From assembly GCF_012273895.1 (NCBI RefSeq), contig NC_052107.1:5766001-5830000 (forward strand): a stretch of DNA of 64,000 nucleotides. The letters run 5' to 3'. Every line of letters starts with the position of its first letter. The first letter of the stretch is position 1. The position numbers were made by a program, and so were the translations under genes. Positions 12,829-23,515 of the stretch are shown here, piece after piece. The notes under the pieces are model-generated. The model saw nothing but the letters and a program-made list of their open reading frames with translations. It searched no databases and had not been told where the DNA came from. The stretch is from Zerene cesonia. Taxonomy: Eukaryota; Arthropoda; Insecta; Lepidoptera; Pieridae.

Positions 12829-13770
12829 CGGCTTTCCTTTAAAAACGATTCCGCCAGTAAATTAGTATTGTGTATCGTATATCTTTGGTCATAATTTTAA
12901 TAGAATTTTCAAACAAAGCACTGACAAATAGTCATACTAAAAACCTCTCTTAACACAAAGCTTATTCTATGACTACACTTTTTCTCGAACAACATTATAA
13001 AACATCTTTCCGCCACCGCGAAGCCAATTTCCGGGGATCCACGTACTTAAAGCAACTTGTATACCTACGTTATGACGTCATAAAATGTTATGTTGAGATA
13101 CGTGGAAATTTAGCAATGACTTTACCCTTTTACACCCATTAACTAACTTTTTATTTGAATATGGGCGCAAGCAAATGCGAGGTATGGGACTAGAATATGG
13201 ACACCATAATTTCAATAACATTTCATGTTTGTTTTGCAAGTCGCTGGTTTCCGCTACTTCCATAATGTGCCTTAACTTTTCACACACAGACACGAAAGGT
13301 TAAAAGTAGTACCAATGTCAAAAGTTATGTCGTTGATGAAGTATGGCGTTATGTGCGGGATAAATATTTAAGATATGTAATTTTTACTATGCTGAGTATT
13401 TTTCTTATTATGCTCTTACTTAAAATCACAACGCAATAAAAGCACAACGAAGCGGGTCAATCAGCTCAAACTGTTTGGGAACATTAAGAAATATGGTGTT
13501 GTGGTCACAAATAACCAGTTGTGCATACGCCAACTTATATTTATAAATGATCTTAATTACCTTATGTATACATGTAACGATCTTTTGTGATCCCTAAAAT
13601 AAAACATGCAAAACATTTAATCATAAAAAGTCTATACAAGAACAAAGAGTAACCGTTCATATCTTTTACCTTACTGCCTGATATAGTGTCACGATATAAT
13701 AAACACGGAACAGTAAATACATAAGAAGGAAAGACATCGAAAACAAAAGTCTCACAGAGAGCCATAAAGT
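12829..13770. other. AT-rich non-coding stretch
   Basis: No supported gene. It contains a perfect TGACGTCA palindrome at 13073-13080. Minus frames of 71 and 67 codons (13293-13078 and 13765-13562) look like chance. If the 13899-13771 exon is real, this interval includes its 3' UTR. Confidence 0.5.
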
Positions 13771-13899
13771 TTACTCCGCTCCCAGAGGTACTATGGTCTG
13801 AATGCGAAAACGAACGTGCTCCTTTGGGAGAGCGGTATCAAATGGATGCAGTCGAAACTTTAGTGACGGCACGCTTAATCCACGATTCCAAATGCTTTC
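13771..13899 (-). CDS. Candidate terminal exon, gene unknown
   Basis: On the minus strand a good 3' splice site (TCTATTTATTTCAG) precedes 129 nt of GC-balanced sequence. Two frames are open. Frame 0 reads 42 residues starting ESIWNRGLSV and ending VPLGAE before TAA at 13773-13771. The frame needing two bases completed upstream reads KHLESWIKRAVTKVSTASI and then stops. If joined to the transmembrane exon at 38049-37956, which needs one base, the tail would be a short KKAFGIVD. I cannot choose between frames and recognise neither peptide. The exon is inferred from the splice signal, the raised GC and the open frames; no upstream partner is certain. Confidence 0.35.
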   Translation of the reverse strand, partial: ESIWNRGLSVPSLKFRLHPFDTALPKEHVRFRIQTIVPLGAE

Positions 13900-14526
13900 C
13901 TGAAATAAATAGAACGGATTATATCAATATACGTATAATGCAAATGCTTTATAAGTTTTTCCATGAAGAAACACAAATTAAGAGACATATCTGATAGTGA
14001 ATTTCGCTATAATTTAAATACAGATGTGTAACTGATCAGATAACTAACGTATACCAATTATAGCAATATTCGTTATATTGCTCAAATCGACTGCTGGTTT
14101 TAAGGGGATAGAATACAGCATAAAGAAAATAAGCCCCGAGTCTGAATAATACCTGTTATGATATAGTATGTGACATACCTACTAAAAGAAACAAATCACA
14201 TCAATATGCTGGAATACTGCTAATCATAGTAAATAGAGCTTAAAAAATATTTCACTAGTTTTTCTGCATATTTTCTTTAAAATATGGTGGTAATACTAAC
14301 ACATCGGCTATAATTTTCACGCAATAAACATAACAATAACACAATTATCAACCATAAAACGAATACCATCTGAAAAATTATTTTCATTTATAGTAGCAGC
14401 ACTCGTGATCGTTAGATAAGGATAATAGTCCAATTCAATTTAAGTGAGGACATATGTACAGGCCTCAAACACACCGTACTGAACAATATCACAATATTAC
14501 GCGTGCGAGATACATTTTATAACAAA

Positions 14527-14690
14527 CTAGCGGTCTGTCCGGGCTTCACCTGTTGTTTAGCACTAGGGGATCATAGCAAACCAACGGTAAAGGAATTTTT
14601 GAAATCGGACCAGTAGTTCGTGTCGTGAGATTAGCGCGTTCAAACAAACTAATAAACTCTTCAGATTTATATTATTAGTATAGGTAGTAT
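14527..14690 (-). mobile_element. Helitron-like relic (minus), in duplicated block copy 1
   Basis: The 3' terminus CTAG (plus 14527-14530) is followed, reading plus, by CGGTCTGTCCGGGCTTC, the 'GAAATCGGACCAGTAGTT' core, and the complement of a CTATACTAATAATATAAATC start. The 5' TC has been lost. The same relic is at 18623-18786 in copy 2. Confidence 0.7.
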
Positions 14691-15309
14691 ATAAATTAGG
14701 TAACGCCAAATTCCCGCTATAAAAAAGTAAATATATCAATAACATATTCTAATATAATAAATAAATCTATTACACCACCAATCTGCTAGTATGGTTGTTA
14801 TGTTGGGAAAAAATCGATAAAGATGTTTCCATTTTGTTAAAAAACAGACAAACATTTTTCATTGTAATAAGAATGAATGAAATAATAGCATCAACGGAAA
14901 TTTTAACTCGATTAACCGACGCATAATTCATTTTTTTCCCATTTTTCTCTCACGTCCCAATTTGACTATCTGGTAAATGGATTAAGCCAATTTGTTCAAA
15001 GAAATTAGGCCGCCTCTTTCCCTCTTATACGTAATTCTTTTATTTAAAACTTTTCTCTCGGTGTAATGTTTACTGTGGCCTTTCATGTTTATTCATAGCT
15101 TCTTTGTCAGTATTAATCGAATTGGTTTTTTGCATTTCAATGAATTTATTAAGCGGCAGACCAGCTTAATCTGTATTGTATATCATATTTTTGTCTAAAC
15201 GTAGGTACCTTTTTGTCTACCTATTATGAGTTTTATAATGTCAGTTCTTGCTATTTTCTAAAAGCTGATTTTCTAGGAAAGAAATAAATTTGACATTCGC
15301 CGCTTTGTT

Positions 15310-15334
15310 TAAATAATATATATATATATATATA
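15310..15334. repeat. (TA)n microsatellite
   Basis: A TA dinucleotide run; it is shorter in the matching position of copy 2 (about 19378-19391), consistent with allelic or recent length variation. Confidence 0.8.
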
Positions 15335-16419
15335 AAGGCAATAATAAGGATGGGAAGACAATTTTATTAGGTGAAATAGCAATACTTATATATTAATACA
15401 TGACTTACCGCTCATTTATTTTATGATATTCTTTTCCTTTCTTAGCTTTACAACATCTTGTGATATTAGAAACATACTTATAACAATTGAAAGTTCATTA
15501 TTCAATACTATGTGGTTACTCCTTCAATTTCAGTCAGGAATCCTGCGTCGCCACAAAGGGCTGTAGTTTCATTGCTAAAATTTCGCATGGCGCAAGCTGC
15601 AAGTTAGCTATCAATTAACCTTTAGTGCCCTGTCCGGCCGAGAACATAATAGTACCTAGCAAAGAAAGGAATAATTATTCATTTAATATTGACCATACAT
15701 ATGCGTACAAAAATAAAAATAAAATAACAAAAATAAAATTTCTTTATTTGTTTCAATTTTTTTAAGTTAAATATTTTTCTATATTGTAGATCCCTGGGAA
15801 TTGAAACAGATCATCAGTTAAATAGTAGTTTCAATGTCAGTAAAAATTGATTAGAGTCTTCTTTCTCAATGATCCCCTTCATGTGCATATACGAGCTTTT
15901 TATTATAGTTCAATGCTTTCTTTTAGAACAATCTCTTCGCAAATACCTTGAGGTTACTAATTCCAGTCACGAGCAGTGAGTGTATGGAAGAAAAATAGTT
16001 TTACGGTTCGTATCACGAGAACGATTCAATCGACATCAATAATTCTCAAAGTTAGATATAAATTATATTGTTATGAAATGGTGTAATTTGAGTTTTTGTT
16101 CTCGCTCATGTTACATACATTAGCTTTTGGCCAAGCTATTTCTCTGCGAAGAACTGTATGTATGTCATTTAGAATAGCTTCTTTTTTTAATTAAAATTTT
16201 CGGCAAAATTTATCAAAACCTAACGATAATTATATGTATTATTTCTCAATGCATATTGTTAATAGCATGCCTTAAGAACGTGTGTGATATAAGAAGACAA
16301 TTTTCTATCTAAATACAAATATTATAACAATCATGTAGAACAAAAATTACCTATATTATACAACACATACAAGCTACGTTATATTACTAAGCAATGATGA
16401 ATATAATGTTACCACTTAC

Positions 16420-16472
16420 CGCTCAAGTGTCTCATTCCTCGCTGTAGTATGTAATAGCTTTCAACGAGGTAA
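16420..16472 (-). other. Exon-like 53-nt segment with splice signals
   Basis: On the minus strand ATGTTATTAG precedes, and GAGCG|GTAAGT follows, a 53-nt segment. Only one frame is open, reading YLVESYYILQRGMRHLS. The same segment is unchanged in copy 2 at 21209-21157. An internal exon is possible, but the acceptor's pyrimidine tract is weak and the family is not recognisable. If the two copies are alleles, their identity says nothing about selection. Confidence 0.25.
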
Positions 16473-17310
16473 CTAATAACATTGTTATATCTTTATAGTT
16501 TACCGATTATGATAGACGGGCGAGTAATGAGACGAGTAAGATGTCTCGAGCACAATGAAGCTTATTTGCGTACCTACCAACAAAAGACTGTCACGTGTCT
16601 GCCCCCGGCACCCACAATTACCTAGCGATTGTGAAGATGAAATTGCTTTTTGAAATTTTCGCAAAGAATTTATAGACAAAGAACTTTTTGCCAAAAGGAA
16701 TAAGTTTTACCGTCCTTGCAAACTTTAGTTCGGTAGATTAGGTCTTCCTTACGATGTGTAACACTACAATGTATCTAAAAATTCTCATAATAGTAATATT
16801 TATAGTTTATTCTAACTATTCATATACATGACATAATTTTATTAATTCAAACTTTATCAGTATGTATTGTTCAAAATCTGGCGTCTTGAATTTAATTGAA
16901 AGTTAGCGGAGTTAAAAGATGATCTGAATAAACTAAAACGCTTTAAAGTTCACTGCTAATGTCGGTACTACGACTTTACTGTAAAAATTTAACACCTTAC
17001 TCTTCCTTATCCCTTTTTTCAAGGATTTTTAGCAAGTATGAATTTTATTTATATTAATTACAATACCGAAAAAACCTTTAATTAAAAATTAGAATTATTG
17101 TTATATTTATGAGTATGGTTTTTCAAATCTTGATTCCTTTGATTACATTATTACTACGTTTTTGTAGATCAGGAAAGTACTTATCGTCGATAGAAAAATG
17201 CCATTAAAAATATGGTTTTTATAAATTATATTTATGTTTCCGATTGTTGAAGGGTAAGCTTAAAGTTTAAGTGTAAGACAAAACACTTAAAAAAATTTAG
17301 ATTCTATACT

Positions 17311-17510
17311 AGAACGGGAAACTGAGCTGGTAATTCGTCTGGTGGTTGTTGGCAAAAGTAGTGCCTCCGCAAATGAGTTGCCCCGCTTTTAAAGGGTAAG
17401 GGATAAGGAGAGGATTCACGATGGAAATAAAGGAATGCACTGGGAAGGGTGAGGAAAATGATACTGAATATGGGGAATATGCTTTTTTGTCTCATGGATT
17501 TACCTATACT
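17311..17510 (-). mobile_element. Retroposon fragment inside the copy-1-only segment
   Basis: Purine-rich sequence with TAAAGGGTAAGGGATAAGG and CCTCCGCAAATGAGTTGCC, resembling the middle of the minus-sense element at 3016-3318. It lies within the 498-bp piece (17211-17708) that is absent from copy 2. Confidence 0.5.
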
Positions 17511-18303
17511 ATTCAAATACTCATAAGCATGATATACTTATATCTACAATTACAGTTACTTCTACTATTACAAAGCATCATCATTATGAGCACAGCACAC
17601 AATAGTCAATAAAGGTTTATTATATAGTTTTTAACTAAAGATATATAAGTTATGAATTTATTGTTGATACTGCTATCGCAAATTTATTATTTCTAGTTCA
17701 TATATAAATTTAATATATCATTCCTAAATCTATTCATAAAATAGTGATACATAAAATTTCTGAATTTGCTTAGTTTTGAACAATATTAGGATAGATAGGA
17801 TAAGAAAATTACAGAACTGTAGCAGACCAAAGTCGCACGTACGAATAAGGCCTTAAAATTCATTTCACTATAAACACTTAACACTTCTATTCAATTCCCT
17901 GACATTTATAGTTTATAATAACATAGTATTATGAACAATTAGGAAAGTGATCTAAATGCCCCTTATGTGCATATTACATCCCTAGTAAATGCATATATAA
18001 TGAACCGGTCTGAAGGGTTGGCTAATGTTACAAAGGGTAGTGGTTTGCGGTTAGGAGACATGCGGGCTATCCTTGCCTTGTTTTAATTTAAACTATCGTA
18101 TAATGAGGATCTTTAATGTTTTATTTGTAGAACACAATATGTATATTAACAATTAAAACTTAAAACGCGATTTCCCTAGGTAAAACTAGTTCTAATAAAA
18201 GCGTTTAGTTACAGTTACTACTGTTCCAGCTAGGGAAAACGCGTATATAGGTTTTGAATAGATTTGCTTGAACGTTATTATATATACAGTTAAAGTTTTC
18301 GTG

Positions 18304-18403
18304 NNNNNNNNNNNNNNNNNNNNNNNNNNNNNNNNNNNNNNNNNNNNNNNNNNNNNNNNNNNNNNNNNNNNNNNNNNNNNNNNNNNNNNNNNNNNNNNNN
18401 NNN
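18304..18403. other. Assembly gap of exactly 100 N
   Basis: A placeholder gap of unknown true size. Copy 1 ends at its left edge and copy 2 begins at its right edge. Confidence 0.98.
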
Positions 18404-18622
18404 GCTATAATTTTCACGCAATAAACATAACAATAACACAATTATCAACCATAAAACGAATACCATCTGAAAATTATTTTCATTTATAGTAGCAGCACTC
18501 GTGATCGTTAGATAAGGATAATAGTCCAATTCAATTTAAGTGAGGACATATGTACAGGCCTCAAACACACCGTACTGAACAATATCACAATATTACGCGT
18601 GCGAGATACATTTTATAACAAA

Positions 18623-18786
18623 CTAGCGGTCTGTCCGGGCTTCGCCTGTTGTTTAGCACTAGGGGATCATAGCAAACCAACGGTAAAGGAATTTTTGAAA
18701 TCGGACCAGTAGTTCGTGTCGTGAGATTAGCGCGTTCAAACAAACTAATAAACTCTTCAGATTTATATTATTAGTATAGGTAGTAT
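18623..18786 (-). mobile_element. Helitron-like relic (minus), in duplicated block copy 2
   Basis: The counterpart of 14527-14690, with a substitution in the GGGCTTCGCC box. It is counted twice only because the block is duplicated. Confidence 0.7.
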
Positions 18787-20094
18787 ATAAATTAGGTAAC
18801 GCCAAATTCCCGCTATAAAAAAGTAAATATATCAATAACATATTCTAATATAATAAATAAATCTATTACACCACCAATCTGCTAGTATGGTTGTTATGTT
18901 GGGAAAAAATCGATTAAGATGATTCCATTTTTTTTATAACAGACAAACATTTTTCATTGTAATAAGAATGAATGAAATAATAGCATCAACGGAAATTTTA
19001 ACTCCATTAACCGACGCATAATTCATTTTTTTCCCATTTTTCTCTCACGTCCCAATTTGACTATCTGGTAAATGGATTAAGCCAATTTGTTCAAAGAAAT
19101 TAGGCCGCCTCTTTCCCTCTTATACGTAATTCTTTTATTTAAAACTTTTCTCTCGGTGTAATGTTTACTGTGGCCTTTCATGTTTATTCATAGCTTCTTT
19201 GTCAGTATTAATCGAATTGGTTTTTTGCATTTCAATGAATTTATTAAGCGGCAGACCAGCTTTATATGTACTGTACAATACATGTATATCATATTTTTGT
19301 CTAAACGTTCTTGCTATTTTCTAAAAGCTGCTTTTCTAGGAAAGAAATAAATTTGACATTCGCCGCTTTGTTTAAATAATATATATATATAAGGATGGGA
19401 AGACAATTTTATTAGGTGAAATAGCAATACTTATATATTAATACATGACTTACCGCTCATTTATTTTATTATAATCTTTTCCTTTTTTAGTTTTACAACA
19501 TCTTGTGATATTAGAAACATATTTATAACAATTGAAAGTTCATTATTCAAAACTATGTGGTTACTCCTTCAATTTAATTCAGGAAACCTGCGTCGCCACA
19601 AAGGGCTGTAGTTTCATTGCTAAAATTTCGCATGGCGCAAGCTGCAAGTTAGCTATCAATCAGCCTTTAGTGCCCTGTCCGGCCGAGAACATAATAGTAC
19701 CTAGCAAAGAAAGGAATAATCATTCATTTAATATTGACCATACATATGCGTACAAAAATAAAAATAAAATTTCTTTATTTGTTTCAATTTTTTTAAGTTA
19801 AATATATTTCTATATTGTAGATCCCTGGGAATTGAAACAGAAGCCATCGTCAGTTAAATAGTAGTTCCAATGTCAGTAAAAATCGATTAGAATCTTCTTT
19901 CTCACTGATCCCCTTCATGTGCATATACGAGCTTTTTATTACAGTTCAATGGTTTCTTTTAGAACAATCTCTTCGCAAATAACTTGAGGTTACTAATTCC
20001 AGTCACGAGCAGTGAGTGTATGGAAGAAAAATAGTTTTACGGTTCGTATCACGAGAACGATTCAATCGACATCAATATTTCTCAAAGTTAGATA

Positions 20095-20797
20095 TCTATA
20101 ATACTAATATTATAAAGAGGAAAACTTTGTTTGTTTGGTTGTAATGAATAGGCTCAAAAACTACTGGACCGATTTTAAAAATTCTTTCACCATTCGAAAG
20201 CTACATTATCCACGAGTAACATAGGCTATATTTTATTTTGGAAAAAAATAGGGTTCCGTAAAATATTTTCGGTTAACTGAAAAAAATCAACCAATGTAGT
20301 TACTTATTTTGCGTACGCTGCCTAAACTACAAAAGATAGAACCATAAAATGTTGGAATTAATTGTAGATCTTATAAATATCTACAAAAAAGTCCGCGACA
20401 CACTATACCTATCTATGTCGAGTGAGGCACAACAACCAAATTTTTATTTAAAAATCTTGAATTTTTTTTGGACTACATTTCAACGCGTTTATTTTACTCA
20501 TACTATTAATCTTTATCAAAATAAATTATTTCATCAATAAGTACAGTTTATGTTGATAATATTTGGTCTTTGAATGATTAAAATTGGACATTTCGTTTTG
20601 AAGTTGAGGTGAAATTAAAATATTACGTTTTCCGCTGTACGGCCCGTTGCGAAGTGGGCGTCGATAAACTGCTTTCGCGTGAAAGAGCATCTTACAAACA
20701 TCCATATATTCATCCATACCTAAAAACTTTCACGTTTATAATCTTAGCAGGATCTGGCTGTAGACGTACCATGGGCGAAGCCGGGGCGAACCGCTAG
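20095..20797 (+). mobile_element. Helitron, non-autonomous, 703 bp, with matching empty site in window
   Basis: It starts TCTATAATACTAATATTATA and ends GCGAACCGCTAG. The host sequence is GATA|TAAATT: copy 1 has the uninterrupted GATATAAATT at 16055-16064, and here the element sits exactly between A (20094) and T (20798) with no target duplication. This meets all Helitron criteria visible without a transposase. The interior carries the 'AAAGTCCGCGACACACTATA' segment typical of longer lepidopteran copies. A reverse-oriented piece of the 205-bp family is at about 20665-20745. No Rep/helicase ORF is present. Confidence 0.92.
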
Positions 20798-22897
20798 TAA
20801 ATTATATAGTTATGAAATGGTGTAATTTGAGTTTTTGTTCACGCTTGTGTTGCATACATCAGCTTTGGCCAAGCTATTTCTCTGGGAAGAATTGTATGTA
20901 TGTCATTTAGAATAGCTTATTTTTTAATTAAAATTTTCGGCAAAATTTATCAAAACCTAACGATAATTATATGCATTATTTCTCAATGCATATTGTTAAT
21001 AGCATGTCTTAAGAATGTGTGTGATATAAGAAAACAATTTTGTATCTAAATACAAATATTATAACAATCATGTAGAACAAAAATTACCTATATTATACAA
21101 CACATACAAGCTACGTTATATTACTAATCAATGATGAATATAATGTTACCACTTACCGCTCAAGTGTCTCATTCCTCGCTGTAGTATGTAATAGCTTTCA
21201 ACGAGGTAACTAATAACATTGTTATATCTTTATAGTTTACCGATTATGATAGACGGGCGAGTAATGAGACGAGTAAGATGTCTCGAGCACAATGAAGCTT
21301 ATTTGCGTACCTACCAACAAAAGACTGTCACGTGTCTGCCCCCGGCACCCACAATTACCTAGCGATTGTGAAGATGAAATTGCTTTTTGAAATTTTCGCA
21401 AAGAATTTATAGACAAAGAAGTTTTTGCCAAAAGGAATAAGTTTTATGACCGTCCTTGCAAACTTTGGTTAGGTAGATTAGGTTTTCCTTACAATGTGCA
21501 ACACTACAATGTATCTAAAAATTCTCATAATAGTAATATTTATAGTTTATTCTAACTATTCATATACATGACATAATTTTATTAATTCAAACTTTATCAG
21601 TATGTATTGTTCAAAATCTGGCGTCTTGAATTTAATTGAAAGTTAGCGGAGTTAAAAGATGATCTGAATAAACTAAAACGCTTTAAAGTTCACTGCTAAT
21701 GTCGGTACTACGACTTTACTGTAAAAATTTAACACCTTACTCTTCCTTATCCCTTTTTTCAAGGATTTTTAGCAAATATGAATTTTATTTATATTAATTA
21801 CAATACCGAAAAAACTTTTAATTAAAAATTAGAATTATTGTTATATTTATGAGTATGGTTTTTCAAATCTTGATTCCATTGATTACATTATTACTACGTT
21901 TTTGTACATCAGGAAAGTACTTATCGTCGATAGAAAAATGCCATTAAAAATTTAATATATCATTCCTAATTCTATTCATAAAATAGTGATACATAAAATT
22001 TATGGATTTGCTTAGTTTAGAACAATATTAGGATAGATAGGATAAGAAAATTACAGGAAACATTATTTTACTTCTATTATCAGCAGTAGTACAGTAGCAG
22101 ACCAAAGTCGCACGTACGAATAAGGCCTTAAAATTCATTTCACTATAAACACTTAACACTTCTATTCAATTCCCTGACATTTATAGTTTATAATAATATA
22201 GTATTATGAACAATTAGGAAAGTGATCTAAATGCCCCTTATGTGCATATTACATCCCTAGTAAATGCATATATAATGAACCGGTCTGAAGGGTTGGCTAA
22301 TGTTACAAAGGGTAGTGGTTTGCGGTTAGGAGACATGCGGGCTATCCTTGCCTTGTTTTAATTTAAACTATCGTATAATGAGGATCTTTAATGTTTTATT
22401 TATAGAACACAATATGTATATGCGACAATTAAAACTTACAACGCGATTTCCCTAGGTAAAACTAGTTCTAATAAAAGCGTTTAGTTACAGTTACTACTGT
22501 TCCAGCTAGGGAAAACGCGTATATAGGTTTTGAATAGATTTGCTTGAACGTTATTATATATACAGTTAAAGTTTTCGTGGTTATATATGGCACTTATTTC
22601 GATGCTATGAGAAGTAGGTAATCAAAGGTGTAACGGATCCCATTTTGATGAAGTCCAAATAAAGTGCTATTGTTTCTTTCAAATTTGAAAGCCAAAAATT
22701 TAACTCAAACGAAAAGAATTAATTCAGCATTTATTTCACCTTTCGATAGTATGGTAAATCAGGACTGAATTCTGTTATAAATGAAATTTATTACACCTTA
22801 CTTACCACTTGTAAAGTTGCAGATATACCTGGTTGATATTAAATTAAAACAATCCAGTATATTCTTACAATTGTGATATAAAATTAATTTTGTTATT

Positions 22898-23385
22898 AAT
22901 GCCATCTATGAGAATATGTTAAAACTACTAAACATACAAACACTACAAAAAAACTTCATATATACTTCCATAGATGTCGCTGTTCCTTAAATAAATAACT
23001 TCTGATGTTTAATGACGTTCTTTACACAGATTAGCAGGAGAATAATGGATGGTTATTGCAAATAAAATTAAACTTACTCTTATTATATTAACAAAATTTC
23101 TACAGTTTTATAAATCACTGCCATCTAGTATCTTTGAATTGAATCAGCAAATTTCAACAGAGTTCTCATATCTAAGATTACCGATAGATGTCGTAAATTT
23201 ATATTTTCCTTAGGTCTGTTTTAATGTGTACTTACAAATAAATAAAAAACTATAAAGTAGGTACTACTTTAATTGATGATAAAAAATCCTACTGAATACA
23301 GATGAATATGCAATTTCCGCATGAGCTTAAATGCTTCCATTAATTTGTTAGTTGTGTCATTCCAAGATATCAATAGATGTCGCTA
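22898..23385. repeat. Cluster of ATAGATGTCG and GCCATCTA motifs
   Basis: ATAGATGTCG occurs at about 22972, 23184 and 23371. GCCATCTA, its near reverse complement, occurs at about 22899 and 23120. The direct copies are about 190-210 bp apart, and the first two are each paired with an inverted copy about 70 bp upstream. The sequence between is poorly conserved. This may be a very degenerate tandem array or a cluster of protein-binding sites. Confidence 0.5.
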
Positions 23386-23486
23386 ATTTTCAATATTTAT
23401 TTGATTAACTATAATGGACTGTACCTAGTACAGTATATTATTATCAGTGCCGATACTGATCATTCGCCTTAAGTAATTGATTATCG

Positions 23487-23515
23487 AACCCACTAAAAAC
23501 ATATTTTAGTGGGTT
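23487..23515. repeat. 12-bp-arm hairpin
   Basis: AACCCACTAAAA (23487-23498) and its exact reverse complement (23504-23515) flank a 5-nt loop. Function unknown. It is not a bacterial-type terminator in this context. Confidence 0.8.

Larger units (their letters stand above)
14307..18303. repeat. Duplicated block of about 4 kb, copy 1 (abuts 100-N gap)
   Basis: This block matches 18404-22579 almost throughout, with scattered substitutions and small indels. It ends exactly at the 100-N gap with TTAAAGTTTTCGTG, the same sequence that ends copy 2 at 22579. Copy 1 lacks the Helitron of copy 2; its intact empty site is at 16058/16059. It has a 498-bp segment (17211-17708) that copy 2 lacks. A GC-richer exon-like patch at 15531-15660 occurs in both copies; its plus frame carries a TAA at 15616-15618 here but CAG in copy 2, so that frame is not a conserved gene. 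Confidence 0.95.
18404..22579. repeat. Duplicated block, copy 2
   Basis: This matches 14307-18303. It begins exactly after the 100-N gap with GCTATAATTTTCACGC and ends with GTTTTCGTG, where unique sequence resumes. It contains an extra 703-bp Helitron (20095-20797) and an extra insertion of about 33 bp near 22058-22092, and lacks the 498 bp present in copy 1. It is probably the alternative haplotype. Confidence 0.95.

Noticed and set aside
15531..15660. Possible cysteine-rich exon in both block copies
   Set aside because: Copy 1 has an in-frame TAA (15616-15618) where copy 2 has CAG, and the minus-strand reading also breaks differently between copies.
18205..18529. Open frames across the 100-N gap
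   Set aside because: They are produced by reading N as open sequence.
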